NCBI GenBank assembly: GCA_023480765.1
Contig: JAMCWZ010000068.1
Coordinates: forward strand, 1 to 42,417
Direction of reading: 5' to 3'
DNA: 42,417 nt
DNA from: Nitrospirota bacterium
Lineage (GTDB): Bacteria > Nitrospirota_A > Leptospirillia > Leptospirillales > Leptospirillaceae
Of this stretch, positions 18,662 through 26,281 are shown one piece after another (within the stretch, counting starts at the first letter, position 1; every line of letters begins with the position of its first letter). Position numbers and translations under genes: made by a program. Below the pieces are notes generated by a model, which was not told where the DNA came from, did no database searches, and saw only the letters and a program-made list of their open reading frames with translations.

Positions 18662-18705
18662 GAAACTGAAATCTCTTTATGATCAGATATTATGAAACTG
18701 AAATC
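18662..18705. repeat. Perfect 12-base direct repeat ahead of rpsB
   Basis: GAAACTGAAATC occurs at 18662-18673 and again at 18694-18705, 32 bases from start to start, about three DNA turns. Both copies lie between the argJ stop and the rpsB leader, where a promoter or regulator site is expected. Confidence 0.7.
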
Positions 18706-18712
18706 AATGGAC

Positions 18713-19927
18713 TTAGGTTCTTCCCTTGTATCCGGCATTGATGCGAACATATTCATAACTCATGTCTGTCGTCCAATACTCAGCTGTCATTGGACCCATC
18801 CCCAGAGAAACGAACAAATGGATCTCTTTGCCTTTCATCACCTCGAGGGCTTTTTCTTCCTGCGACTCTCCCATCCCGACGCCTTGATGAACCAGAGCGA
18901 CATCTCCAAAAGAGATATCAATTTTCTCCTCCCTGACCGTCGCCCCCGCATTCCCGATAGCAACCATGATCCGGCCCCAGTTCACGTCTTCCCCAAAAAA
19001 TGCCGTCTTGACCAGGATACTTTTGGCGATCGATGCTGCTACCTTTTTCGCATCCGTCCTGGATCGTGCACCCTGAACAGAAATACGGATAATCTTCGTT
19101 GCTCCCTCTCCATCGTGAACAAGAAGCTCTCTTAGCTTCTGACACACACGATCAAGTGTTTCCAGAAAATCAGCATACGAAGGGGTCCCTTTCTGGATCT
19201 TCGGGTTCTCTGCGCATCCGTTTGCCAAAATCATGACACTGTCATTTGTGCTTGTCTCACCATCGACAGACAAAGCATGAAAATTTCTGTCAACAACGGT
19301 CTGAAGAGCCGACCGGAGAGCATCACGCGAGATATTGGCATCCGTCGTTAAAAATACGAGCATTGTCGCCATTTGTGGGTGGATCATGCCCACGCCCTTG
19401 GCAATGCCTCCGATCCGGACGGTCTCCCCGTTGCACTGAAACTCTCCCTGTGCTTCTTTTGGGTAAGTATCTGTCGTCATGATGGCTGTTGCACATTCCA
19501 GATGTCGATAGGGTGAGACTCCCTCAACAAGCTTTGGGATGGCTTCAAGAATATTGTTGACCGGAAGCGGCCGCCCGATGACACCAGTCGATGCGCACAA
19601 GATTTTGCGCGCATTGCAGGTCAGAAACTGGGAAACTTTTTCCGTTAACTGCAGCGCATCCTGCATTCCAGCATCACCTGTACAGGCATTTGCGTTACCA
19701 CTATTGACCAAAATGGCACGCGACTGTCCGGATCGCATTCTTCTCTGTGAAAGTCGGACAGGAGCTGCTTTGATCCGATTTATCGTAAAAAGACCTGCGG
19801 CCTCCGCATCGACTTCCGAGACAATCAAGGCCAGATCTGGTTTGCGATTTGACTTGATGCCTGCATGCAATCCGTTTGCCTGAAATCCTTTAGGGAAGGT
19901 TATTCCTCCCTGCACTTTTTTCCCCAA
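18713..19927 (-). CDS. argJ: Bifunctional ornithine acetyltransferase / N-acetylglutamate synthase
   Basis: Moves the acetyl group from N-acetylornithine to glutamate, the cyclic route of arginine synthesis; the bifunctional form also makes N-acetylglutamate from acetyl-CoA. The 404-residue precursor self-cleaves before the nucleophile, here Thr188 in the HPQMATMLVF motif. Other landmarks are ILVNSGNANACTG and KGVGMIHP. The start is TTG at 19927, supported by GAGGAG five bases upstream; no in-frame ATG fits. It lies 35 bases after argC in the same operon. Whether it is mono- or bifunctional cannot be read from the sequence. Confidence 0.94.
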   Translation of the reverse strand: MGKKVQGGITFPKGFQANGLHAGIKSNRKPDLALIVSEVDAEAAGLFTINRIKAAPVRLSQRRMRSGQSRAILVNSGNANACTGDAGMQDALQLTEKVSQFLTCNARKILCASTGVIGRPLPVNNILEAIPKLVEGVSPYRHLECATAIMTTDTYPKEAQGEFQCNGETVRIGGIAKGVGMIHPQMATMLVFLTTDANISRDALRSALQTVVDRNFHALSVDGETSTNDSVMILANGCAENPKIQKGTPSYADFLETLDRVCQKLRELLVHDGEGATKIIRISVQGARSRTDAKKVAASIAKSILVKTAFFGEDVNWGRIMVAIGNAGATVREEKIDISFGDVALVHQGVGMGESQEEKALEVMKGKEIHLFVSLGMGPMTAEYWTTDMSYEYVRINAGYKGRT

Positions 19928-19962
19928 TTCATCTCCTCAACACGTGGTCGTATCAATACCTG

Positions 19963-20994
19963 TCAAGGGAATGCCCCGATCATGGGTAATCCTTCCATTT
20001 CTTCCCAGCCCTGAATGACATTCATGGACTGGATAGCCTGCCCGGCAGCCCCTTTCACCAGATTATCGATTGCCGTTTCAACAAAGGCGGCGGATCCCTC
20101 CATGCGCAAAGAAATCGCCGTCCTGTTTGTTCCCCGAACCATTGCTGTCGAAGGCGGTTTTTCTGTCAGATAAACACCTGTTTCATCCTGGTAATATTTC
20201 TTCATGACGTTCCAGACGTCTTCTTCTTTCCAATCCTTCTCGAGAGTAAAGTAGAGCGATGAGAGAAGGCCTCTGTTTACTGGGATCAAATGAGGAACAA
20301 ACAGTATGTTCACCCGGAATCCGGCAAGGCATTCTATCGCCTCTTCCATCTCAGGTCCGTGCCTGTGTGAAAATGGCTTGTACGATTTCATGCTCTCTGC
20401 AATCTCCGGAAAATGGGTGTCCAGAGTCAACCCTCTCCCTGCACCAGAAACGCCGGACTTCCCATCAATGAATATTTGACTTCCTTTTTTCAACAACCCT
20501 TCTTGAACAAATGGAAGCAATCCCATCAGGGTGCCAGTTGGATAACATCCGGGGCATGCCAATATCCGGGAATTTTTTATTGCTTTTCGATTCCATTCCA
20601 CCAGGCTATAGGTGGCCTCTGATAAACCTTCGGGATAAGGGTGAGGCATTTTGTAGACTTCGGAAAAACGTTGGTGGGAACGGAACCGGAAATCCGGGCC
20701 GAGATCAATGATATGCACATCACGATCACGATATAGCCTGGCAAGTTTTCCACTTTCACCTGCCGGAAGAGCGGTGAAAAGAATTTTTATATCATTCCAT
20801 GGCTCATCTATCGGATGCTTTTCCATTCGTGAAGAAAGGGGCAGATGGGGAAAGACAGATTCTACCAGTTCACCCGCTCGATTCTCCCCGGCAACATGAA
20901 CAACTTGAACCTTTGGGTGAAAGAGGAGAAGGCGCAATAATTCTCCCCCACCATAACCGGATGCTCCAGCAATTCCTACCTTCAGCAAACTCAA
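19963..20994 (-). CDS. argC: N-acetyl-gamma-glutamyl-phosphate reductase
   Basis: NADPH-dependent third step of arginine synthesis. The 343-residue protein has the Rossmann opening VGIAGASGYGGGELLRLL (residues 6-23) and the active-site Cys150 in ACPGCYPTG, with HRHGPEMEE further on. The start is TTG at 20994 with AAGGAA eight bases upstream; no ATG is available nearby. The gene begins only about 28 bases after the rpsI terminator, leaving little space for its own promoter. Confidence 0.94.
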   Translation of the reverse strand: MSLLKVGIAGASGYGGGELLRLLLFHPKVQVVHVAGENRAGELVESVFPHLPLSSRMEKHPIDEPWNDIKILFTALPAGESGKLARLYRDRDVHIIDLGPDFRFRSHQRFSEVYKMPHPYPEGLSEATYSLVEWNRKAIKNSRILACPGCYPTGTLMGLLPFVQEGLLKKGSQIFIDGKSGVSGAGRGLTLDTHFPEIAESMKSYKPFSHRHGPEMEEAIECLAGFRVNILFVPHLIPVNRGLLSSLYFTLEKDWKEEDVWNVMKKYYQDETGVYLTEKPPSTAMVRGTNRTAISLRMEGSAAFVETAIDNLVKGAAGQAIQSMNVIQGWEEMEGLPMIGAFP

Positions 20995-21022
20995 AGAGTT
21001 ATTCCTTACATGAAGTGTCTAC

Positions 21023-21053
21023 AAAAAAAAAGGGAGGCATTCCACCTCCCTTT
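21023..21053 (-). terminator. Intrinsic terminator after rpsI
   Basis: Minus-strand stem AAAGGGAGG / CCTCCCTTT (plus positions 21045-21053 and 21029-21037) with a seven-base loop, followed by a run of nine Ts. It lies 20 bases after the rpsI stop and ends the rplM-rpsI transcript. Confidence 0.85.
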
Positions 21054-21073
21054 GGCTTTTTCTTTCGACGGAT

Positions 21074-21481
21074 TTAGCGCTTGGAGAACTGGAACCTCTT
21101 TCGGGCACCTTTTTGGCCATATTTTTTTCGTTCTTTGATACGAGGATCCCGCGTCAGGAACCCCTCTTTCTTCAAAGATTCCCGGAGTTCAGGATTAATT
21201 TCAAGCAATGCCCTGGAAATTCCATGGCGGATTGCTTCCGCTTGTCCTGTAAGCCCTCCCCCTGTCACACGAGCAAAAACGTCAATCCGGGACAACATAT
21301 TGGTAATCTCGAGCGGCGCCTTGACCTGGTTGGACCAGATTGTCCGCGGGAAATACTCTTCCAGAGCCCGATCATTCACACGAATTTGTCCTGAACCAGC
21401 CTGGACTCTTACTCTTGCAATTGCTGTCTTCCGCTTTCCTGTCGCATTTGATCGATTTTCTTCCAATGATTCACGCTCCAT
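21074..21481 (-). CDS. rpsI: Ribosomal protein uS9
   Basis: Small-subunit ribosomal protein S9, whose C-terminal tail reaches the P-site tRNA. From ATG 21481, with GGAGG six bases ahead, it is 135 residues. Landmarks: [12 protein letters not shown] near residue 15, the [19 protein letters not shown] segment, and the basic tail [17 protein letters not shown] ending in the invariant SKR. Its start lies inside the last codons of rplM (11-base overlap), so the two are co-translated. Confidence 0.96.
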   Translation of the reverse strand: MERESLEENRSNATGKRKTAIARVRVQAGSGQIRVNDRALEEYFPRTIWSNQVKAPLEITNMLSRIDVFARVTGGGLTGQAEAIRHGISRALLEINPELRESLKKEGFLTRDPRIKERKKYGQKGARKRFQFSKR

Positions 21482-21926
21482 AACGTCCTCCAAGTCGCAC
21501 TTCAATTGGGGACTGGGCTACATGTTGATGTTCTGAACCGGGAAAAACACGCAACCGGGTCATATAGAGTTTTGCAAGTTTGTTCTTGGGCAGCATCCCT
21601 TTTACGGAATGCGTAAGGATCGTTTCTGGCTTGCGTTCCAAAACATCCTTTGCGCGCTCTTCCTTAAAACCACCGGGATATCCGCTGTGCCGATAGTACA
21701 TTTTATCCGTGATCTTGTTACCGGTCAGAACAACTTTTCCCGCATTAATGACAATGACATAATCACCCAGATCCTGATGCGGGGTGAAGCATACCTTTCC
21801 TTTCCCCCGAAGAATTCTGGCCACCTCTACACTGACTTTTCCAACTGTCTTCCCCGCTGCATCGATTAAGAACCATTTTTTTTCACCGACTTCGCTGGGT
21901 GAAGCAATTCGCGTTGACTTTTCCAT
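21471..21926 (-). CDS. rplM: Ribosomal protein uL13
   Basis: Large-subunit ribosomal protein L13. The 151-residue protein has the family core [20 protein letters not shown] near residues 17-36, the [10 protein letters not shown] motif, and [12 protein letters not shown] followed by [14 protein letters not shown]. Pairing with rpsI directly downstream is the usual arrangement. ATG at 21926 is used; it follows the radical SAM gene by 29 bases on the same strand, so some read-through from that operon is possible. Confidence 0.96.
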   Translation of the reverse strand: MEKSTRIASPSEVGEKKWFLIDAAGKTVGKVSVEVARILRGKGKVCFTPHQDLGDYVIVINAGKVVLTGNKITDKMYYRHSGYPGGFKEERAKDVLERKPETILTHSVKGMLPKNKLAKLYMTRLRVFPGSEHQHVAQSPIEVRLGGRYGA

Positions 21927-21955
21927 TTTCTTTTTGTGTTCCTCCCTGTTCGACC

Positions 21956-23836
21956 CTACACCCTCAAAATGACCGGTTTAGACTCTACTGCAACCGGGGC
22001 AAGAACCTCTCCTCCTGAAAATGCGGGCATGATCGAACGATACGCTTTGTTTACCTTGTCCAGATCCTTTGTAAATATTGCGGCTATCTGGGCCATCGAT
22101 GAATAAAGGGAACCATCCTGGCGATCGAGAAACAATTTCACCATAGCAGGAAGATCCTCTTTCTGCCGGGATAGAGACTTCCAGAGACGCTGAATCTTTT
22201 CATAGATCTCTTCCTGTCCCTGCCCCGCCTTGTCCATTACAGGGATAACAATACAGTCCACTTTCCCTCTGAGCCAGTCCAGTCTGGAGGATAACCCCGA
22301 CGAAGACAGGTTTACCGAAGCTCCAAAAGGCACAACGGATATCCCTAACTCAGTCAAAAAGTCTGTCAAAGACTTTCCAATTTCCGCATCCAGAATAAAT
22401 TTTGGAACACCGATGCGATAGGAAAGTTTTACATCCCTGTGAACAGCCACTTCTTTTGCTTTATCAAAAACCTGATCCCGAAGACTTTGTATGTATTCTC
22501 CGTTCTGCTTTTTCCAGTCTCTTAAAAGATTCTTCGAAGACGTCTGAATAATAACGGATATAAGATCTTTTCTCAGAGCAGAGCGCAAGATCGTCTTCCA
22601 GGAATAAAATTCCTCCATTGCATCAATTGCCGCCACATTGAGCTCATATGCCGTCATATTTTTAGGGCGATAGACTGCATGGTGACCGTCGTAAAGGCTC
22701 CAGTCCCTGCTCAGCAACTCCCTGTTCCCGGTTGCGTAAAACTGGTCGTAATCCGGAGATCCGGGAAGCGGTGTCAGGATCATAAGCTGAATTGTTTCTA
22801 GACCATGTTCCGTTGCAAAACGGCTCGTTTCATATATTGTTTCCTTGTCGTCCGCATCCGACCCGACAACAAACATTCCATGGATGCGAATACCCGCTTC
22901 CTTGAACTTCTTGATACTTGAAACAATTTTTTCATAAGTCTGCCGTTTATTGAAAAGATCAAGAGTTTTCGGATTGATCGATTCAAAGCCGACAAACACA
23001 TTGAAACAATTGCTTTCCTTCATCAAAGAGAGCAACTCCGGATCAAATGCTGTTTCAATACGGACCTGAGCCCCCCATTGGGGAGTCAAGCCTTCTTCGA
23101 TCATTCTTCGGAGCAGGTCCTTTGTACGCTTTCTGTTTGCAGTAAAAAGATCGTCAGCAAAGAAAATATATTGCGGTTTATTCACGCGAATTTCTTCGAT
23201 AACGCGCTCAATCGAATGCATCCGAAACCCGTGACCGTACATTCCCGGAACCGAGCAAAATGTGCACGTGAAGGGACATCCCCTCGATGTTGCTATTGAG
23301 ATGATGGCATTACTGTTCCAGCCCTCTACGAGACTATAATCGGGGATCGGATTGGAATCGAGGTCCTCCTTCAGAGGACGATCCGGTGTATGCACTTTTT
23401 TGCCGGACTTCCAGAACGACAGACCGAGAATCTTGTCAAAAGATCCTTTTCCGTCCATGGCATCAAGAAGCTCGAAGAGAGTTTCCTCCCCTTCTCCTCT
23501 GACGACATAATCCGAAAAATCAAGCGCTTCATCCGGACAAAATGTGACATGAGTCCCCCCCATAATGACCGGAATGCCATGGTTTCGAACCACTTCAGCA
23601 AGCTTGTAGGACTGAGGCGCTGTAGAGGTGAGAGTCGAGATCCCAACGATATCGGCGGACAGAACTTCGGTCATATCGACGGGGGAAACATCTTCAATGT
23701 AAACCTTTACATCCCATCCCCTGTCACGCAGCATTGTTCCGAGCAGGATCACTCCGAGCCTTGGAATCGTATACCGACTGTAAACATGAAGATGCGTGGA
23801 CTTTGGTTCAACGAGAACAAATTTCCTTTTTTTCAT
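21956..23836 (-). CDS. Cobalamin-binding radical SAM protein of unknown product
   Basis: Class B type radical SAM enzyme. The 626-residue protein (ATG 23836, with GGGGGA eight bases upstream) has an N-terminal B12-binding Rossmann domain (about 1-150; GISTLTSTAPQSYKLAE, MGGTHVTFCPDEAL, VVRGEGEETLFEL) and a radical SAM barrel with the [4Fe-4S] motif Cys187, Cys191, Cys194 in SRGCPFTCTFC. Such enzymes often methylate unactivated carbons or close rings (BchE, HpnP). The DxHxxG cobalamin ligand motif is not evident, as in many relatives. Residues from about 430 to 626 form an extra C-terminal region I do not recognise. A ferredoxin gene lies 37 bases upstream, a likely electron donor. Confidence 0.85.
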   Translation of the reverse strand: MKKRKFVLVEPKSTHLHVYSRYTIPRLGVILLGTMLRDRGWDVKVYIEDVSPVDMTEVLSADIVGISTLTSTAPQSYKLAEVVRNHGIPVIMGGTHVTFCPDEALDFSDYVVRGEGEETLFELLDAMDGKGSFDKILGLSFWKSGKKVHTPDRPLKEDLDSNPIPDYSLVEGWNSNAIISIATSRGCPFTCTFCSVPGMYGHGFRMHSIERVIEEIRVNKPQYIFFADDLFTANRKRTKDLLRRMIEEGLTPQWGAQVRIETAFDPELLSLMKESNCFNVFVGFESINPKTLDLFNKRQTYEKIVSSIKKFKEAGIRIHGMFVVGSDADDKETIYETSRFATEHGLETIQLMILTPLPGSPDYDQFYATGNRELLSRDWSLYDGHHAVYRPKNMTAYELNVAAIDAMEEFYSWKTILRSALRKDLISVIIQTSSKNLLRDWKKQNGEYIQSLRDQVFDKAKEVAVHRDVKLSYRIGVPKFILDAEIGKSLTDFLTELGISVVPFGASVNLSSSGLSSRLDWLRGKVDCIVIPVMDKAGQGQEEIYEKIQRLWKSLSRQKEDLPAMVKLFLDRQDGSLYSSMAQIAAIFTKDLDKVNKAYRSIMPAFSGGEVLAPVAVESKPVILRV

Positions 23837-23873
23837 AGGATATTCCCCCGCCTTATTCCGTCCCCTGAGCCCG

Positions 23874-24128
23874 TCAGCCCTCCGGATGAATTCGGGCTTT
23901 TTTGGCAAGCAACTCTTCCTGGGTTTCCTGATAGTCCGGATCCAGAATACAGCATTCGTCTATCGGACAAACTGCCGCACACTGGGGATCTTCATGGAAT
24001 CCCACGCACTCCGTACAAAGCTCAGGGTCGATAATATAAAGCGGATCTCCTTCGCTGATCGCATCATTTGGACATTCCGGAAGACAAGCTCCGCAGGAAA
24101 TACAGTTATCGGCAATTTTCAAAGACAT
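23874..24128 (-). CDS. 2[4Fe-4S] ferredoxin (Allochromatium/YfhL type)
   Basis: Small cytoplasmic electron carrier of 84 residues with two cluster motifs: CISCGACLPECP and the second CTEC followed by an eight-to-nine-residue insert before CAAVCP, as in the Allochromatium vinosum and YfhL ferredoxins. The ATG at 24128 follows AGGAGG with eight bases between; an ATG nine codons upstream is less likely. Placed just before the radical SAM gene, so it probably supplies the electron that cleaves S-adenosylmethionine. Confidence 0.92.
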   Translation of the reverse strand: MSLKIADNCISCGACLPECPNDAISEGDPLYIIDPELCTECVGFHEDPQCAAVCPIDECCILDPDYQETQEELLAKKARIHPEG

Positions 24129-24553
24129 GCAAGCAACCTCCTCATTGCAGTTCAACCGAATTTTACGTTTACCGTCTTGAATCAGACTTCACGGGACATG
24201 CCACTTCCCTGAAACCGGGTCCGATCTCCTCCGGAAATTAAAGAGAGTCCTTTCCGGCGAACCATATCTTTCCTCATTTTTTCAGGATCTTGCTTCGACA
24301 GTCTTTTCCCTGGAACAACCGGGAGTTCCCCCCTGGTCAAGACCTATGCTCACGGCATATCTTCGCCATGCTAAGGTCTTTCATAATAACCTTGTAAACT
24401 TTCAGAATGCAAGAAGCTTTCGCCGGGGTCCCCCAAACAATGCGATCCTTCTCCCGTTCAATTGTGTTCCAGTCGGATGTGTATTACAATCGGCGCACAT
24501 TGCAGCATTTTTCTCACCTTTCGCTTTCCAAACACAATGGTCGGAGGTCAAGT
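24129..24553. other. Divergent intergenic region
   Basis: This 425-base gap separates the minus-strand ferredoxin operon from the plus-strand lipoprotein-folB operon. It holds a candidate plus-strand promoter (24462-24490) and an inverted repeat, AAGACCT at 24339-24345 with AGGTCTT at 24374-24380, enclosing ATGC/GCAT/ATGC elements that can pair in alternative ways. No cobalamin riboswitch B12-box was found despite the B12 enzyme downstream. No convincing gene seen. Confidence 0.5.
24462..24490 (+). promoter_or_regulatory. Candidate sigma-70 promoter for lipoprotein-folB operon
   Basis: TTGTGT at 24462-24467 and TACAAT at 24485-24490 are 17 bases apart. Transcription would begin near 24497, about 57 bases before the TTG start of the lipoprotein. 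This also argues against the longer reading frame that starts at 24407. Confidence 0.5.
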
Positions 24554-25009
24554 TTGCCTCAACGTGTTTTCACCTTTCTTTCACTTGTTTTTTTTGCACT
24601 TTTGATAACCATCGCCGGAAACGGGTGTACCCAGAACTCTTCCTCGAAAGATTCCTCCGGGGCAATCACAGGTACCGTCCGTCTTGGCCCCCATGTTCCT
24701 TTGTGGATGATGCATGGAACGCTCACCGTTGTCGTTTATATGAAGGGATCTACTTCGCCAGCCTATTTGCCCGTCGCTCTGGAAGAGTTCTATCATCCCG
24801 CATTCCCTGTCCCTTTTCGCATCACCCAAAAAAACGTCCGCCTTTCCGGAATTGACCTGAAGGGAAACGTTCGACTGGTGGCAAATTTGACAATAGACTC
24901 CGGATCTCCGCTCGTCGCAAGCGGCACATATACAGGTGCAACGGCAGGAGAAGTCGCAGTCGGAGGCCCGCCGGTCAACTTACTGGTTGATACCCCTGCC
25001 CCCCGATGA
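24554..25009 (+). CDS. Lipoprotein with CcmI C-terminal-like domain
   Basis: Predicted exported lipoprotein of 151 residues. The TTG at 24554 is chosen because GGAGG lies six bases upstream, a promoter lies between it and the longer frame, and it places a signal sequence at the N-terminus (PQR, then about 18 hydrophobic residues, then GNGC). The mature part runs GAITGTVRLGPHV, GTLTVVVYMKG, PVALEEFY, FPVPFRITQKNVRL, VANLTIDSGSPLVASGTYTG and ends near VGGPPVNLLVD. This order resembles the beta-sandwich at the C-terminus of CcmI/CycH, which binds apocytochrome. That likeness is my pattern reading, not a search. Its stop overlaps the folB ATG. Confidence 0.6.
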   Translation: MPQRVFTFLSLVFFALLITIAGNGCTQNSSSKDSSGAITGTVRLGPHVPLWMMHGTLTVVVYMKGSTSPAYLPVALEEFYHPAFPVPFRITQKNVRLSGIDLKGNVRLVANLTIDSGSPLVASGTYTGATAGEVAVGGPPVNLLVDTPAPR

Positions 25010-25404
25010 TGAAGGTCGAAAACGCAAGAATTCTCATCCGCGATTTGCAATTTTCAGCGACAGTCGGTGTCCTTGCTCATGAAAGAAGAGAAAAGCAAAA
25101 ACTGTCCTGCTCGGTCGAGATCGAATTTCAGTTTTCCGGCGGAAATGACCCCTCCCGGACAGACAAGATACATGATACGGTTGATTATTCGGATATAATC
25201 GAGGATATCCTTCAAGCTGGACTCGGCGAGTCTCCTTTTCTGCTGGAGAGGTTAACCCGGCTGATCGCAGAAAAAATCGCCAGACGGCATTCGGGAATTC
25301 GCTCAATTTCCGTTTTTCTCAAAAAAATTCCGCCACCTGTCAATGGCGTCTTCGCTGACACCATCGGGGTCTCCTTCACCTATACTCCGGAGAGCCATCA
25401 ATGA
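25006..25404 (+). CDS. folB: Dihydroneopterin aldolase
   Basis: Cleaves dihydroneopterin to 6-hydroxymethyl-dihydropterin and glycolaldehyde in folate synthesis. The 132-residue protein shows the tunnelling-fold pattern: IRDLQFSATVGVLAHERREKQ (here IRDLQF, GVLAHERREKQ) near residue 11-31, DTVDYSDI near 57-64, LLERLTRLIAEKI near 79-91 and the closing beta strand. Folate supply matches the folate-using genes glyA and fmt elsewhere in the window. It starts at an ATGA overlap with the lipoprotein stop (a second ATG follows at once) and ends in another ATGA with the next gene. Confidence 0.88.
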   Translation: MMKVENARILIRDLQFSATVGVLAHERREKQKLSCSVEIEFQFSGGNDPSRTDKIHDTVDYSDIIEDILQAGLGESPFLLERLTRLIAEKIARRHSGIRSISVFLKKIPPPVNGVFADTIGVSFTYTPESHQ

Positions 25405-26243
25405 TTTTCCAACCCAATGTTTTCGGATTGCTTTTACTCCAGACCTCTGCAGGGGGACTTTATCTGACGACTTTCGTCTACCGTTTCCCTCGTGTCAACA
25501 GAACTTTTTATCGATTACATGGAACTCTTTTCCTGATCTTCTCAGGACTTGCATTTTTTTTCATGGGTCCTGCAACCTTTACTCATCTCAAATCAATCGG
25601 ATTTTCATCTCCCGGCCAAATTGCCATCTCATTCCTTGGGTTTGGGATATTGACTCTTGTTCTCTATAACCTTGTCGTCTATTTCGGCCAGTGGGAAAAA
25701 CAGAAGACCCTCTCACGACCCATATTAATCGCAACTGCAACCCTTCACCTTTTTTCCCTTGGAAGCACATTTTTGGCTCTTGCGCCTGACTGGAGACTTT
25801 CTCCTGCCAATGTCCTCTCTGTTCTGGCTATTTTGGGATCCGCCTTTCTGCTGGGAGCTGTGCTTCTTTCAATGAATCTGGGGCATTTCTATCTGACGAA
25901 TCCAACACTTCCCATAGAGCCCCTCCTTTTTCTCACCCGCATACTGACCGGCGTCATGATTTTTATCGCTCTCCTTGCCATTCCTGAAATGGCTTACATG
26001 ATCAAGACCAGCCCGGACTATCTGAAAGCTCTTTTTTTGGAGAATTTTGACGGACTCTATCTTTGGGGAAGAATTCTCTTGGGGATTGTCGGGGGAACAA
26101 TCATTACAATTCTCGCTCTCAAGACTGTCCGGATGCATTCAACCCAGGCAGCGACAGGACTTCTTTACGTAGAGCTGATTTTTATTCTCTTTGGTCAGGC
26201 ATTCTCAAACTTTCTGTTTTTAAGACTCCAGATCTTATCCTGA
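25401..26243 (+). CDS. Eight-helix membrane protein of unknown function
   Basis: Unrecognised 280-residue integral membrane protein. Hydrophobic segments at about 7-27, 36-60, 73-96, 107-127, 135-164, 173-200, 218-240 and 251-275 suggest eight helices, with both ends and loops short. A conserved-looking histidine occurs in the second helix (RLHGTLFL) and the fifth (NLGHFYL), so a haem or metal role is conceivable but unproven. It is translationally coupled to folB by an ATGA overlap. It is the last gene of this plus-strand operon and meets rng tail to tail. Confidence 0.7.
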   Translation: MIFQPNVFGLLLLQTSAGGLYLTTFVYRFPRVNRTFYRLHGTLFLIFSGLAFFFMGPATFTHLKSIGFSSPGQIAISFLGFGILTLVLYNLVVYFGQWEKQKTLSRPILIATATLHLFSLGSTFLALAPDWRLSPANVLSVLAILGSAFLLGAVLLSMNLGHFYLTNPTLPIEPLLFLTRILTGVMIFIALLAIPEMAYMIKTSPDYLKALFLENFDGLYLWGRILLGIVGGTIITILALKTVRMHSTQAATGLLYVELIFILFGQAFSNFLFLRLQILS

Positions 26244-26247
26244 ACCC

Positions 26248-26281
26248 AAAACCATCGCGGCCCTTCAAGGGGCCACGATGG
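26248..26281 (-). terminator. Intrinsic terminator at the rng 3' end
   Basis: CCATCG-C-GGCCC (26252-26263) pairs with GGGCC-A-CGATGG (26270-26281): eleven pairs, one mismatch, short loop. On the minus strand it is followed by TTTTGGG. The rng stop codon lies inside the loop. The plus-strand gene ends just before it, so it may also serve that side, though no T-run follows there. Confidence 0.6.

Noticed and set aside
24129..24400. A cobalamin riboswitch ahead of the B12-dependent radical SAM operon
   Set aside because: I looked for the B12-box and the adjoining conserved segments on the minus strand and found only fragments such as GCCACTT on the wrong strand.
24407..24553. Extension of the lipoprotein to an ATG at 24407
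   Set aside because: It would lie upstream of the likely promoter, lacks the signal sequence at its start, and the internal TTG has a much better ribosome site.
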